DNA of 64,000 nucleotides from an uncultured Dialister sp. (GCA_900541485.1 UQJW01000007.1:29245-93244); one strand, 5' to 3'; positions 9,322 through 19,788 are shown, numbered from the stretch's first letter. Translations and numbers: made by a program. The notes: generated by a model from the letters alone, not told the origin.

Positions 9322-10593
9322 TTATTTTCTCTTCCCTGAACTTTCTTTAGCTTTCTTTCTTTTTTGGCGCATATTAATTCCTTTATGTCCGAGTGCTTTA
9401 TGTTCTTTCTTCTTCGTCGGTTTATACATGCCCGGGACCACAACTTTCTTGTTCGGTTTTTTATTTTTAATATGGCGGATATTTCCTTTTTCATCATATT
9501 TCGTGATGGTTTCACGAATTGATTTTTCAAGCCGCCTCAAAAGCGAACCGTCTTCAGGTGTCGCATAAGTGATAGAAATACCATTTGTACCGGCTCGCCC
9601 TGTTCTCCCTATACGATGTATATAATATTCTAGATTCCGGGGAATATCATAGTTAAAAACATGGGTGACACCCTCTACATCGATTCCGCGGGCTGCAATA
9701 TCAGAAGCTACCAGAATCTGGATTTTTGCTTTTGCAAATTCTCTGATTACCTGATTTCTCTGCCCCTGCGTCATGTCTCCATGAATTTCATCTACAACAA
9801 AATCTGTATTCACTTGTAATTTCGCGGCTAATTCATGAGCTCCTTCACGGGTATTACAAAATACAAGCGCCATATAAGGATTCATACTATTGAGATGTTG
9901 AATGAGCAGTGCAAGCTTTCTCGTCTTCGTCGTTTCATATACCCGTTGCTCGACAGTAGACGCTACTGCTTTTTCCGATACATCAATTGTAAATGCCGAT
10001 TTCATATATTTATGAGATAATTTCTTGGCTTCTTCTGTCATAGTTGCACTAAATAAAAGAACCTGTCTCTTTTTAGGCATTACATCAATTAACGCATCAA
10101 TATCTTCTCTAAATCCGGCAGCCAACATTTGATCCGCCTCGTCAAGCACCACTACCCCGGCATTAGATATATCAAGAGTACGGCGTTTTAAATGATCCAA
10201 TAAACGGCCGGGGGTACCTATCACGATATGAGGGTCCCGTTTTAACTTTTGTATCTGATTTTCAATCGTACGTCCCCCGATCACATCCGTCACGTCGATA
10301 TTCATATCTTTTGCAAATGTCCCTGCCACTTGAAACACCTGCTTCGCCAATTCTCTTGTCGGTGTCATGATAAGGACCTGTGTATTTTCCGTATCTGTAC
10401 GAATCCTCTGCATAACAGGCAACAGGTAAGCCAGGGTTTTTCCTGTTCCTGTTTCCGAGCGCCCCACAATATCTCTTCCTTTAAAAATTGCAGGAATGGC
10501 CGCCCGCTGAATCTCTGTCGGTGTTTTTATTCCATTCTTATAAAGAAGTCTTGTTAATGTATCTGTTATGCCCAGTTGCATAAATTCGTTCAT
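9322..10593 (-). CDS. DEAD-box ATP-dependent RNA helicase
   Basis: RNA-unwinding protein likely to act in ribosome assembly or mRNA turnover. All the core motifs are readable: Q-motif TEIQ (26-29), motif I SETGTGKT (46-53), DEAD (151-154), SAT (182-184) and HRIGRTGR (326-333). The two RecA-like domains are followed by a basic tail of about 60 residues rich in Lys, a usual RNA-binding extension. At 423 aa it resembles CshB-like proteins, but several paralogues look alike, so no symbol is given. It appears monocistronic, with an extended -10 upstream and a terminator downstream. Confidence 0.93.
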   Translation of the reverse strand: MNEFMQLGITDTLTRLLYKNGIKTPTEIQRAAIPAIFKGRDIVGRSETGTGKTLAYLLPVMQRIRTDTENTQVLIMTPTRELAKQVFQVAGTFAKDMNIDVTDVIGGRTIENQIQKLKRDPHIVIGTPGRLLDHLKRRTLDISNAGVVVLDEADQMLAAGFREDIDALIDVMPKKRQVLLFSATMTEEAKKLSHKYMKSAFTIDVSEKAVASTVEQRVYETTKTRKLALLIQHLNSMNPYMALVFCNTREGAHELAAKLQVNTDFVVDEIHGDMTQGQRNQVIREFAKAKIQILVASDIAARGIDVEGVTHVFNYDIPRNLEYYIHRIGRTGRAGTNGISITYATPEDGSLLRRLEKSIRETITKYDEKGNIRHIKNKKPNKKVVVPGMYKPTKKKEHKALGHKGINMRQKRKKAKESSGKRK

Positions 10594-10628
10594 GATTCCT
10601 CCTACAAGCAGTAATTATCATTTTTTTC

Positions 10629-10634
10629 ATTATA
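10629..10634 (-). promoter_or_regulatory. Extended -10 of the DEAD-box helicase gene
   Basis: Minus-strand TGATATAAT with the hexamer at 10629-10634, 36 bp before the ATG. No convincing -35 box. Confidence 0.5.
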
Positions 10635-10683
10635 TCACAAAGCTTTTTTCTGACTGCATAAGTGATTTTTCCATTTCCATACC

Positions 10684-10718
10684 AAAAAAGCTGACTCCGT
10701 TGAAATGACGGAATCAGC
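10684..10718 (-). terminator. Terminator closing the miaB-to-ynbB operon
   Basis: A GC-containing 11-bp stem with one G-T pair, then a T-run on the minus strand, 44 bp past the last gene of the operon. Confidence 0.85.
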
Positions 10719-10761
10719 CCTGTAAAGCTCCTTACAAAAGATATGCAATCATGGTATTTAA

Positions 10762-12015
10762 TTAGAGTTTATTTTGCTTTTTCAGGATATTTTCAGCAGC
10801 TCCCATGACCGCCAAAAGTGCATGTTCAAAAACCAGACCGCCCTGGAAATACATGATATAGGGAGGACGAACCGGTCCGTCTGCCGACATTTCAATCGTC
10901 GACCCCTGTACGAATGTCCCTGCAGCCATGATGATAGGGTCCTCATATCCGGGCATTGGCCCCGGTACCGGCGTTGCATATGCATCCACAGGCGACCAGT
11001 TTTGTATAGCTTCCGCAAAAGAACACATATTTTCTTCGGTATCCAATGTAATTGCTGTAATTAAATCTGTTCTCAGATGACCGGGGGCGGGCGTTACTTG
11101 AAATCCCAAAATTTTAAATACGGCTGCACAAAATTCTGCACTCATCATTGCCTGTCTGGTTACGTGAGGTGCCATGAACAGCCCTTCAAAAAACGGGCGA
11201 TAACTTGCCGCATAAGATCCCATTTCAGCCCCCAATCCGGGAGCTGTCCATGTATGAGAACAAAGTTCTACCAAATCTGCTCTTCCGCAGATATATCCTC
11301 CTGTAGGTGCCAATCCTCCACCCGCATTTTTTATTAAAGATCCTGCTATAATATCTGCGCCCAACTCCAAAGGCTCTTCTCTACAAGTAAACTCGCCGTA
11401 ACAGTTGTCTACAAAGCAAATGGCATCGGGATTTTTTGTTTTGACTGCATCAATAATCTTTTTGATGTCTTCGGGGAATAAAGAGTCTCTTAGCATATAT
11501 CCGCGGGAGCGCTGTATTTCAACAAGCTTAGTGTTTTTATCAACTGACGCCGCAATAGCATCAATATCGTAAGTTTGTCCCTTCAGAGGAACTTCTTTAT
11601 AGTGGACACCTCGTTCCAGCAGATTTCCCGGAGCATGTCCTGAAATGCCGATAACACTTTGCATCGTATCATACGGTGCCCCTACGGCTGAAACCATGGT
11701 GTCGCCAGGTTGTAAAAGTGCTAAAAGAACAGTCGCTAAAGCATGTGTTCCCGATACAAACTGGGGTCTTACCAAAGCAGCTTCGGCATGAAATATATCA
11801 CACCAAATCTCTTCCAGTTTTTCTCTCCCCGGATCTCCATAACCATATCCGTTTGAAGGAGAAAAATGGTAAGATGACAACTGGTGCTTACGAAAAGCAC
11901 TCAATACCTTTTCCATATTGAAAAAAGATATTTCTTCCATCTCATGAAAAACAGGTGCACAGACGGCAAGAGCTTTCTGCTGCACCTTTTTTAATTTATC
12001 ATCCATTATAATCAT
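10762..12015 (-). CDS. PLP-dependent methionine gamma-lyase family protein (YnbB-like)
   Basis: Fold-type I PLP enzyme of 417 aa in the family often annotated as methionine gamma-lyase or aluminium-resistance protein. The likely PLP lysine is K229 (SLIKNAGGG) and the conserved Asp is D203 (FVDNCYGEF). The start ATG overlaps the hfq stop by one base (TGATG), so it is translationally coupled; a second ATG three codons in is also possible. Bacillus has the same miaA-hfq-ynbB order. Its true substrate is not established from sequence. Confidence 0.85.
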   Translation of the reverse strand: MIIMDDKLKKVQQKALAVCAPVFHEMEEISFFNMEKVLSAFRKHQLSSYHFSPSNGYGYGDPGREKLEEIWCDIFHAEAALVRPQFVSGTHALATVLLALLQPGDTMVSAVGAPYDTMQSVIGISGHAPGNLLERGVHYKEVPLKGQTYDIDAIAASVDKNTKLVEIQRSRGYMLRDSLFPEDIKKIIDAVKTKNPDAICFVDNCYGEFTCREEPLELGADIIAGSLIKNAGGGLAPTGGYICGRADLVELCSHTWTAPGLGAEMGSYAASYRPFFEGLFMAPHVTRQAMMSAEFCAAVFKILGFQVTPAPGHLRTDLITAITLDTEENMCSFAEAIQNWSPVDAYATPVPGPMPGYEDPIIMAAGTFVQGSTIEMSADGPVRPPYIMYFQGGLVFEHALLAVMGAAENILKKQNKL

Positions 12016-12215
12016 CAGATCCTTTGAATTGTCGATATTGCATGTTTATAAATCAGCTGTGACCTGTTTTCACTGACTAAAAGAACAGTGAAACTGTCAA
12101 AGGATTTCACTTTTCCTTTAAGCTGCACACCGCTTAATAAAAATATACTGACCGGAACATTTTCTTTTCTGGCTTCATTTAAAAATGTATCCTGAAGGTT
12201 CATTTTTCCTTCCAT
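12015..12215 (-). CDS. hfq: RNA chaperone Hfq
   Basis: Sm-like protein of 66 aa that forms a hexameric ring and helps small RNAs pair with mRNAs. The conserved LQDTFLN opening, the Sm1 strands and the YKHAIS Sm2 motif near the C-terminus are all present. The C-terminal tail seen in E. coli Hfq is missing, as is usual in Firmicutes. The start lies two bases after miaA stops, and its GAGGAG ribosome site overlaps the end of miaA. An in-frame ATG four codons later (MNLQDT) is an alternative start. Confidence 0.95.
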   Translation of the reverse strand: MEGKMNLQDTFLNEARKENVPVSIFLLSGVQLKGKVKSFDSFTVLLVSENRSQLIYKHAISTIQRI

Positions 12216-12217
12216 AG

Positions 12218-13126
12218 TTATTCTCCTCTAAACCATGAATTGACATAAGCTTCTATTTCCCTGAACCAGATGTCTTTATTCGATTGGCGTTCAATCCAGT
12301 GAATATACGGCATGCGTTTGTACCATGTAATTTGGCGTTTTGCAAAGTGTCGTGTATTTTTTGAAATAAGAATTTCGGCTTCCTCAATCGTCATTTTTCC
12401 TTGAATAACGGAAACCATCTCTTTATATCCAATCCCTTTCAAAGCTTGTGCTTTTTCAGAAATTCCTCTTTCTAAAATAGCTTCCACTTCTTTTTTCAGC
12501 CCTTGCCGTATCATGTTGTGAACCCGCGTATTTATTCTATCATATAAAACCATTCTGTCCATAGTAATACCGATGACAGGTCCATCATACAAAAGCTCCC
12601 CGGATTTACCGCTTTCTAAACTATACCCCTCTTCAATCAGACCTAATTGTCTGATCATTCTTTGCGGATCCTGCGGTATCTTTTCCGCAGCCACTTTGCC
12701 GGACAATTGCTCAAGCAGGGCCTCCTTCCCCTTTTCTTGATACAGAGAGTGCCACTTTCCTGATTTTTTTACCTCCGGCAAAAATGTATATCCTTCCAAC
12801 AATCCCTGAATATAAAGGCCTGTTCCTCCTACAAGAATAGGAATTTTACCCTTTTTGTTTTCTTCTGTAATATAAGACTTTGCTTTTTCCTGGAAAATAG
12901 CAGCCGAATACGGCTCTGTAGCATCCAAAGCGTCCACTAAATAATGTGTCACACCTTGTGCTTCTTCGGGAGTTACTTTCGCCGTTCCTATGTCCATTCC
13001 TTTATAAACTTGGAAGGCATCTCCTGAAATAACAGAACTTCCCAACTTTTTTGCTAAATAAACCCCCAGTTCTGTTTTACCTGATGCAGTAGGCCCCAAT
13101 ATCGTTATTAGCTTTTCTTTTTTCAT
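12218..13126 (-). CDS. miaA: tRNA dimethylallyltransferase
   Basis: Adds an isopentenyl group to A37 of tRNAs that read codons starting with U, the step before MiaB thiomethylation. The P-loop GPTASGKTE is at 11-19 and the length of 302 aa is normal. The start overlaps the preceding methyltransferase gene by 4 bp. The substrate tRNA pathway links it to miaB at the head of the same operon. Confidence 0.96.
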   Translation of the reverse strand: MKKEKLITILGPTASGKTELGVYLAKKLGSSVISGDAFQVYKGMDIGTAKVTPEEAQGVTHYLVDALDATEPYSAAIFQEKAKSYITEENKKGKIPILVGGTGLYIQGLLEGYTFLPEVKKSGKWHSLYQEKGKEALLEQLSGKVAAEKIPQDPQRMIRQLGLIEEGYSLESGKSGELLYDGPVIGITMDRMVLYDRINTRVHNMIRQGLKKEVEAILERGISEKAQALKGIGYKEMVSVIQGKMTIEEAEILISKNTRHFAKRQITWYKRMPYIHWIERQSNKDIWFREIEAYVNSWFRGE

Positions 13127-13902
13127 ACATCGATTACCCCATAGGCTGTCGACTGCCCTTTTTTATTGTATATTTTTGTAAATATTCCCAGTTTAAATAT
13201 TTGGGAAAACGGTCTTTCTTTAACAATCACTCTTTTTCTTGCCACATGTACAGCTTTCATAAGTATATGTTCTGTCAATTCATCATAACAGGCCGCGCCA
13301 CGGAATCCTTCCGTCTTATTTTCCAACCTTTTTACGGGATGCTTAAACATGGTGTCAAAATAAACAACATCAAATTGTTTATTTCTTTTCTCTTCGGAAA
13401 GATAGCTCCGAAAATCGGCATGCACCAATTCGATTCTTCTCAATGCAGCCGTAATTTTTTCATCTTTATCGATAAATTTTTCAAGTCCATATTTCCCTAT
13501 CTCATAAAGCGGCAAACTTTTTTCCAGCGAAACAATCTTTCCCCGATTACCTAAATAAAAAGAGAATACTGTAGAATCTCCTCCATGCCCAAAAGTACAA
13601 TCCAGTACATCCGTGCAATTAGGTGGAAAAAGATCACAAAGTCTGTCCTTTTTCCCCGCCTGTATTTGTCTGATACGCAAAACTGAGGTACCTAAATGAA
13701 ATTTGTATATATTTTCTTTCACCCAAAAGGAAGGGGGCTGATGTCCGTAGATAAGAAATCCCTCTCTGTCATTTTTACCTGCCATTTCTAAAAGCAGTCC
13801 TTCCCGTTCAAAATAGGGGATTTTCCATTTCTCCGATTTTGTTTTGGCTAAAGATATTACATAATCATCCGGTTTTCGTACAGTAGTAATTCCTAATCTC
13901 AT
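13123..13902 (-). CDS. Class I SAM-dependent methyltransferase, RsmJ-like
   Basis: A 259-aa protein whose central part reads as a Rossmann methyltransferase: motif I DCTFGHGGD at about 100-108, an acidic strand end (SLEKS) about 20 residues on, and YFDTMF as motif IV. The layout resembles RsmJ-type 16S rRNA methyltransferases, in which the equivalent of motif IV is usually YLDPMF. The N-terminal 90 residues are less familiar. It overlaps mutL and miaA by 4 bp on both sides, so it is a fixed member of the operon. Target not proven. Confidence 0.75.
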   Translation of the reverse strand: MRLGITTVRKPDDYVISLAKTKSEKWKIPYFEREGLLLEMAGKNDREGFLIYGHQPPSFWVKENIYKFHLGTSVLRIRQIQAGKKDRLCDLFPPNCTDVLDCTFGHGGDSTVFSFYLGNRGKIVSLEKSLPLYEIGKYGLEKFIDKDEKITAALRRIELVHADFRSYLSEEKRNKQFDVVYFDTMFKHPVKRLENKTEGFRGAACYDELTEHILMKAVHVARKRVIVKERPFSQIFKLGIFTKIYNKKGQSTAYGVIDV

Positions 13903-15845
13903 GTTCGGTCAAAAAGCCGTCCCAGTTCTTCAGGTGTAAATTTCACAATTGTCGGCCGTCCGTGGGGACATACAAAGGGTCTTGTGGTATGGAACAAATC
14001 GGAAACCAACTCTTTCATTTGCCTTACATTCAGAGGATCTCCTCTTTTTATCGCACCGCGGCAAGCAGCATATGCCATCATTCTGTGACGCATTGTTGCC
14101 GGTGACGGTACATCACTTTCATGAAAAGCAATCAGAATATCTTTAATAACTTGTTCCATTTCACTTTCCAGAAAATCTTCAGGGGCACCCGTGATACGAA
14201 TTACATCCGGTCCCGCTTGTTCAAACGTGATTCCAATACGTTTGACTTCTTCTGTTTTTTCTATTAACAAATCCAAATCGGCAGGGTCAACATGAATGAG
14301 ATAAGGTATTAATATGGCCTGTACCGGAATCCCTTCTGCCTTAGCAGCCAACCGGTCATAGCGGATTCGTTCATGCGCAGCATGCTGATCAATAATAAAT
14401 AAGTCTTTCCCATGCTCACATAAAATAAAACAATCCGCTATCTGTCCTAAAGGTATTACAGGAATAACATCTTCCGATTGCTTTTCAAAGAGAAGGTCCT
14501 CTTTCTCCGGTATCGTTTCTGTTTCATTTATAAAAACCGTTTGTTTAGATAATATTTCTGCTGTTTCCAGGCCGGATTCAAAACTCTCTCTTTGCGTCCT
14601 GTCTTTAGATACAGACTGCCGGTTTTCATCAGATTTCTTAAATAAATTTGTGGGAGATGCCTTGTAGGAATCAGCTACTTCCCGCCACGATTGTTTTCCC
14701 GTCTGTTCACTATTCTTGAAATCAGAATGATACAACCCGATATCATTTTTACCGGGTGACTGATCTTCTATAGTAATTTGTGACAAACTGCTGTTTTCTA
14801 CCATCTGTGAGTGTCCCGGATTCTTAATCATCTCTTTGACAATGGAATCAGGTGCAGTCTGGGTAGTTAAAGTTTGTAAAATCGAGTGATAAACCAGCCG
14901 GAATATTTTTTGCTCATCATCAAATTTAATCTCCCTTTTTTGCGGATGCACATTCACATCCAGTCCTTCCGGCGGAAGAGTAAGTGACAAAACCATAATA
15001 GGATATCCATTTTTCGGCAGCAAAGAATGATAGGCATTATCTGCTGCTTTTGTAATAATCGGACTTTCTACAACACGGCGGTTGATGATAAGTGTCTGAT
15101 ATTGCCTATTACTCTTAAGCAATGATGGCTTTGATATCAGGCCGGAAACCGATACGTCGTCTCTTTCCCCCTCTACTTCCAACATCTCACCGGTTGTTTT
15201 GATTCCATAAAGTGAAGAAATTACATCCGCAAGACGTCCGTTCCCCGGAGTTTCAATCACGACTCGCCCATTATTAATTAAACGGAATGCTATATCAGGA
15301 TTTGCCAAGGCTATTTTACCGACCATGGAATTAATCCGGCTGCTTTCTGTACGTTCAGATTTTAAAAATTTTTTTCTTGCCGGCACGTTATAAAACAGTT
15401 CCCGTACCTCCACTGTAGTTCCTTCAGGAGCACCAACGCTTTTCGGTTCATGTACTTCTCCGCCGACAACATCAATAGCTGTTCCGTTAATATCCTCTGC
15501 CCTTCTCGTTGTAATTGTTGAACGGGATACCGACATGATGCTTGGAAGTGCTTCTCCACGAAATCCAAGCGATGATATGTGATATATATTTTCCACACTG
15601 GATATTTTGCTGGTAGCATGGCGGATAACGGATAGCTTTACATCCTCCGGCGACATTCCGCTCCCATCATCTGTCACACGGATATAGCTCATTCCTCCAT
15701 CTGCAATTTCCACTTCAATTTCATGAGCTCCTGCATCAATGGAATTTTCCACCAATTCTTTTACGGCATTGACAGGCCTTTCAACCACTTCTCCCGCTGC
15801 AATCTGATTAGAAGTCACTTCATCAAGAATATGAATAAAAGACAT
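13899..15845 (-). CDS. mutL: DNA mismatch repair protein MutL
   Basis: GHKL ATPase that couples MutS recognition to strand incision. The N-terminal ATPase motifs (ENSIDAG, DDGSGM, GFRGEAL) are present, a long variable linker spans about 340-460, and the C-terminal domain carries the endonuclease motif DQHA at 486-489 and CPHGRP at 626-631. The second acidic residue of the DQHA(X)2E(X)4E motif is Asp (497) instead of Glu. Length is 648 aa. Start and mutS stop share one base (TAATG). Confidence 0.96.
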   Translation of the reverse strand: MSFIHILDEVTSNQIAAGEVVERPVNAVKELVENSIDAGAHEIEVEIADGGMSYIRVTDDGSGMSPEDVKLSVIRHATSKISSVENIYHISSLGFRGEALPSIMSVSRSTITTRRAEDINGTAIDVVGGEVHEPKSVGAPEGTTVEVRELFYNVPARKKFLKSERTESSRINSMVGKIALANPDIAFRLINNGRVVIETPGNGRLADVISSLYGIKTTGEMLEVEGERDDVSVSGLISKPSLLKSNRQYQTLIINRRVVESPIITKAADNAYHSLLPKNGYPIMVLSLTLPPEGLDVNVHPQKREIKFDDEQKIFRLVYHSILQTLTTQTAPDSIVKEMIKNPGHSQMVENSSLSQITIEDQSPGKNDIGLYHSDFKNSEQTGKQSWREVADSYKASPTNLFKKSDENRQSVSKDRTQRESFESGLETAEILSKQTVFINETETIPEKEDLLFEKQSEDVIPVIPLGQIADCFILCEHGKDLFIIDQHAAHERIRYDRLAAKAEGIPVQAILIPYLIHVDPADLDLLIEKTEEVKRIGITFEQAGPDVIRITGAPEDFLESEMEQVIKDILIAFHESDVPSPATMRHRMMAYAACRGAIKRGDPLNVRQMKELVSDLFHTTRPFVCPHGRPTIVKFTPEELGRLFDRT

Positions 15846-18406
15846 TAACTCCCCTCCTTTGCCTCTTTACTGAGTCTGAATAAAATTTCCATAGCTTCAA
15901 TAGGTGTTTTACTCATAACATCCAATTCTGCTAATTCCGAGATAATAGGTGAAGTAAACAATCCTAAAGAAGCCGGCTCTTCTTCTTTTTTATATACAGG
16001 TATTCCTCCTGCTTTTTCTATTTCAAGTCCTTCTAAAATTTCATCTGCCCTCTTCAATAAAGATTCCGGCAATCCGGCTAATCTGGCCACATGGATTCCG
16101 TAGCTTCTATCCGCACTTCCCGGAACAATTCTTCTAAGAAAAGTTATATCCTTCCCTCTTTCTTTTACCGTAACTGTATAGTTCTTTATTTTGGAACTGT
16201 AATCAGCCATATCTGCCAGTTCATGATAATGTGTGGCAAACAGTGTATATGCATGAATTTTAGTATCCAAATACTCCACTACCGCACGGGCTATACTCAT
16301 GCCGTCATACGTGCTTGTTCCCCGCCCGATTTCATCCAGTAGTATCAGACTGTTTGCTGTTGCATTTTTTAAAATATGTGAGACTTCTTTCATCTCCACC
16401 ATAAAAGTACTTTGTCCGGTAGAAATATCATCAGCAGCACCTACTCTGGTAAATATACGGTCTACCGGTGACAAAGATGCTTTTTTTGCCGGAATAAAAG
16501 ATCCGGTTTGCGCCATAATAGTAAGTACCGCGACCTGCCTCATGTATGTGGATTTCCCTGCCATATTAGGGCCGGTAATGATTAACGTTTCCTTATCTCT
16601 ATGATTCAGTTCCGTATCGTTGGGTACAAACATTTCTCTTTTTAACGCATGCTCCACCATAGGATGACGCCCGTTATGGATAGAAATATAGCTTTCTTTT
16701 CCACTTGTAATTTCCGGTTTAATATAACGGTCTGTCAACGCTGCCCTTGCTAAGCTGGCTAAGCAATCTAATGAAGCCAAAGACCGTGCTGTTTTTTGCA
16801 TATCTGCAATGAACGGACGGATTTGGGCTTTGACTTCTTGATATATTTTTAACTCCAGCTCTTCTGTTTTTTCCTTAGCAGACAATGCTTTCGCTTCAAA
16901 CTCTTTCAGTTCCGGTGTAATGTATCTTTCGGCATTAACCAAGGTCTGCTTTCTCATATAATAAGATGGAATAGGAATTTTATTGGCATTTGTAATTTCA
17001 AAATAATAGCCAAATACATTATTGAATCCGATTTTAAGTTTAATTCCGGTTTTTTCTTTTTCCCGTTCTTCTAAATCGGCAATCCATTTTCTGCTGTTTT
17101 CTGCCAGAGACCTGACTTCATCCAATTCTGAAGAATACCCCTCACGGATATATTTACCATCCCTGATATTTCCTGTTCCGTTTTCGTTCATAGAACGGTT
17201 TAATAAATCATAGACATCCGTGTGGCAGGCCACCTGAGCATTCAGTTTCTTTAGAATGACAGAAGATGCTCCGGTAAGTAATTCCCTAATGTGTGGAATA
17301 ACCCCCAAAGACATCTTCAACGCCAGTAAATCTTTAGGCGATGTTGTATTCGCTTCTATACGGGATAGAATTCTTTCAAAGTCAAAAATACGGGACAGGT
17401 AGTCCTCAAGCCTAGCCAATTCTGTCATATGAGCAGTCAGCTCTTCTATGCCGTTTTGACGAAGCAAGATTCTGTTTACATCAGATAACGGCCGTTCAAG
17501 CCATTTTCGTAAAAGGCGTGCACCCATTGCGGTATGCGTATGGTCTAAAATTTCAAGAAGCGTTCCCCGTCTTCCCCCATCTCTCATATTTTTCGTAATT
17601 TCTAAATTCCGTAGACAATCTTCTCCCAACAAAAGGGAATTTTCTTCCCTGATCGGTAACACGGAATGAAATTCCGGTATGTCAGTTTTCATGACCTCTT
17701 TCAAATACATTTTCAGCCAGGACAAAACTTTTTCAATATCCGGATCCTCTATATCGGCTGCAATAGTCGGAATATCTGAGACCTCTGTCTCTTTTTGACA
17801 GCGACTTAAAAGACAACCGTCCAGACGCGCCCGGCAATATGTTTCTATCTGATTATACATATTGTCACTGACGCGACAGACCGCTTCTGCAGGGGCATAA
17901 ATTGACAGCATGTCGAAAAAGGCATCTGTCTCTTTTTTCTTGTCCCAAATCCCCCACCAGCATTCGCCTGTAGATACATCGGCTACGACTGCATTTATTT
18001 TCTTTTCCGCCTCATAAATATATACGAGATAATTATTTGACTGGTCGGCAATAGCATTCTCAAATAAAATAGTTCCCGGTGTAATAACACGTATCACATC
18101 ACGTTTCACCAGTCCCTTAGCTTTTTTGGGGTCCTCCATCTGCTCACAAATTGCTACTTTATAACCTTTTTGAATGAGCCTGTATATATATGTCTCTGCC
18201 GCATGATAAGGAACCCCGCACATAGGAACCCTTCCTTCCGGTCCCGCATTTTTACCTGTCAGCGTCAGTTCTAATTCATGAGAAACTGTTTTTGCATCAT
18301 CATAAAAAAGTTCATAAAAATCACCAAGCCGATAAAATAGAAGTGCATCTTTATATTCATTTTTTACAGATTTATACTGCTCCATAAGCGGTGATTTAGC
18401 TGCCAT
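15845..18406 (-). CDS. mutS: DNA mismatch repair protein MutS
   Basis: Recognises mismatches and small loops and recruits MutL. The N-terminal mismatch-reading motif (GDFYELF, about 28-34) and the Walker A sequence GPNMAGKST at 612-620 are present, followed by Walker B LLDEIGRGTS. At 853 aa it is a full-length MutS1. It begins 5 bp after miaB and is coupled to mutL by a one-base overlap. Confidence 0.97.
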   Translation of the reverse strand: MAAKSPLMEQYKSVKNEYKDALLFYRLGDFYELFYDDAKTVSHELELTLTGKNAGPEGRVPMCGVPYHAAETYIYRLIQKGYKVAICEQMEDPKKAKGLVKRDVIRVITPGTILFENAIADQSNNYLVYIYEAEKKINAVVADVSTGECWWGIWDKKKETDAFFDMLSIYAPAEAVCRVSDNMYNQIETYCRARLDGCLLSRCQKETEVSDIPTIAADIEDPDIEKVLSWLKMYLKEVMKTDIPEFHSVLPIREENSLLLGEDCLRNLEITKNMRDGGRRGTLLEILDHTHTAMGARLLRKWLERPLSDVNRILLRQNGIEELTAHMTELARLEDYLSRIFDFERILSRIEANTTSPKDLLALKMSLGVIPHIRELLTGASSVILKKLNAQVACHTDVYDLLNRSMNENGTGNIRDGKYIREGYSSELDEVRSLAENSRKWIADLEEREKEKTGIKLKIGFNNVFGYYFEITNANKIPIPSYYMRKQTLVNAERYITPELKEFEAKALSAKEKTEELELKIYQEVKAQIRPFIADMQKTARSLASLDCLASLARAALTDRYIKPEITSGKESYISIHNGRHPMVEHALKREMFVPNDTELNHRDKETLIITGPNMAGKSTYMRQVAVLTIMAQTGSFIPAKKASLSPVDRIFTRVGAADDISTGQSTFMVEMKEVSHILKNATANSLILLDEIGRGTSTYDGMSIARAVVEYLDTKIHAYTLFATHYHELADMADYSSKIKNYTVTVKERGKDITFLRRIVPGSADRSYGIHVARLAGLPESLLKRADEILEGLEIEKAGGIPVYKKEEEPASLGLFTSPIISELAELDVMSKTPIEAMEILFRLSKEAKEGS

Positions 18407-18411
18407 TTATC

Positions 18412-19752
18412 TCACTCCGTAATTGTTCCTTTAAGAATCCATGTCTGACCGACATCCACTTTTACATTCACCGTATCGCCCACTGATATATTTTCAGGTT
18501 TGGGGAAAATAATCATTTTGTTTCCGGAAGTACGGCCAAACCAATTTTCAGCATTTTGTTTTGTCGGTCCCTCTGCAATGACCTTATACGTTTTTCCTGC
18601 CATTTGTTGATTAAGTTCTAAACTGATTTCATTTTGTATATCCATCAATTCCTGCAATCGTCTATGTTTGGTCTCATCATCTATCTGATTTTCCATCCTT
18701 GCCGCCGGTGTTCCTCTTCTGGGCGAATAAATAAAAGTATAGGCCGAATCAAAACGCACCTCTTTTAATAACGCCAACGTTTCCCGGTGCATATCTTCCG
18801 TTTCCCCGGGAAATCCTGTAATCAAATCTGTAGTCACTACCACATCATTTATTTTCTCTCTTACATAGGCCAACAATTCTTTAAAATGCTCTACCGTATA
18901 TCCCCTGTTCATTTGCCTAAGCATTTCATTAGAGCCATGCTGTACGGGAAGATGCATATGATGAACCACTTTAGGTGATTCTGCCATAGCATCTACCATA
19001 GAAAATGACATGTCTCTCGGATGTGAAGTCATATAACGGACTCTGTCAATCCCATCAATTTTATCAATCGCTCGGATTAAATCCCCAAAATCCGTTCCAT
19101 TACGGAAATCAAGGCCATAAGAGTTTACATTTTGTCCAAGTAATGTGATTTCCTTATACCCTTCCCCGGCAAGCTCTTGCACTTCCCTGCAAATATCTTC
19201 AATAGTACGGCTTGTTTCTCTGCCACGAACATAAGGAACTATGCAATACGTACAGAATTTATTACATCCCTGCATAATAGGTACCCACGCAAAAATCTTG
19301 CTTTTTCTCACGGAATGAAGCTCACTATAGTCATTCACGCGCTGAGGATTCATTTGTGTCATAACCACATGAGAACCCTCTGCATCCTCACGGGAAAGAA
19401 TATCTTTTAAATCATGAATATGGTAAGGGCCGATAACGAAATCAATTACCGGCATACGGGAAATTAATTTTCCTTTGCTTTCCTGTGCCATACAGCCGGC
19501 AATGCCAAGAAGAACACCGGGCTTAGATTCTTTGAGCTTTTTAACTTCACCGATTTTCCCATATACTTTTTCTTCTGCATTTTGCCTGATGCTGCAGGTA
19601 TTTAAGATAACAACATCTGCCTCTTTTAAATCTTTTGCAGGTCTGTATCCCATCTCTTCCAATTGTCCACTGATACGTTCTGTATCGCTTTCATTCATCT
19701 GGCAGCCATAGGTTTCAACAAAATATTTTTTATCCGCTCGTTCCAGTCCCAC
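18412..19752 (-). CDS. miaB: tRNA-2-methylthio-N6-dimethylallyladenosine synthase
   Basis: Radical SAM methylthiotransferase that adds a thiomethyl group to i6A37, the product of MiaA. It has the N-terminal UPF0004 domain with its Cys ligands (starting ETYGCQMN), the radical SAM CxxxCxxC motif in CNKFCTYC, and a C-terminal TRAM domain; 446 aa. The start is GTG at 19752, with GGGGGA five bases upstream. It heads the seven-gene operon down to ynbB. Confidence 0.96.
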   Translation of the reverse strand: MGLERADKKYFVETYGCQMNESDTERISGQLEEMGYRPAKDLKEADVVILNTCSIRQNAEEKVYGKIGEVKKLKESKPGVLLGIAGCMAQESKGKLISRMPVIDFVIGPYHIHDLKDILSREDAEGSHVVMTQMNPQRVNDYSELHSVRKSKIFAWVPIMQGCNKFCTYCIVPYVRGRETSRTIEDICREVQELAGEGYKEITLLGQNVNSYGLDFRNGTDFGDLIRAIDKIDGIDRVRYMTSHPRDMSFSMVDAMAESPKVVHHMHLPVQHGSNEMLRQMNRGYTVEHFKELLAYVREKINDVVVTTDLITGFPGETEDMHRETLALLKEVRFDSAYTFIYSPRRGTPAARMENQIDDETKHRRLQELMDIQNEISLELNQQMAGKTYKVIAEGPTKQNAENWFGRTSGNKMIIFPKPENISVGDTVNVKVDVGQTWILKGTITE

Positions 19753-19788
19753 GACAATCCCCCTTAAACTTTTTCTGCTTGATATTTA

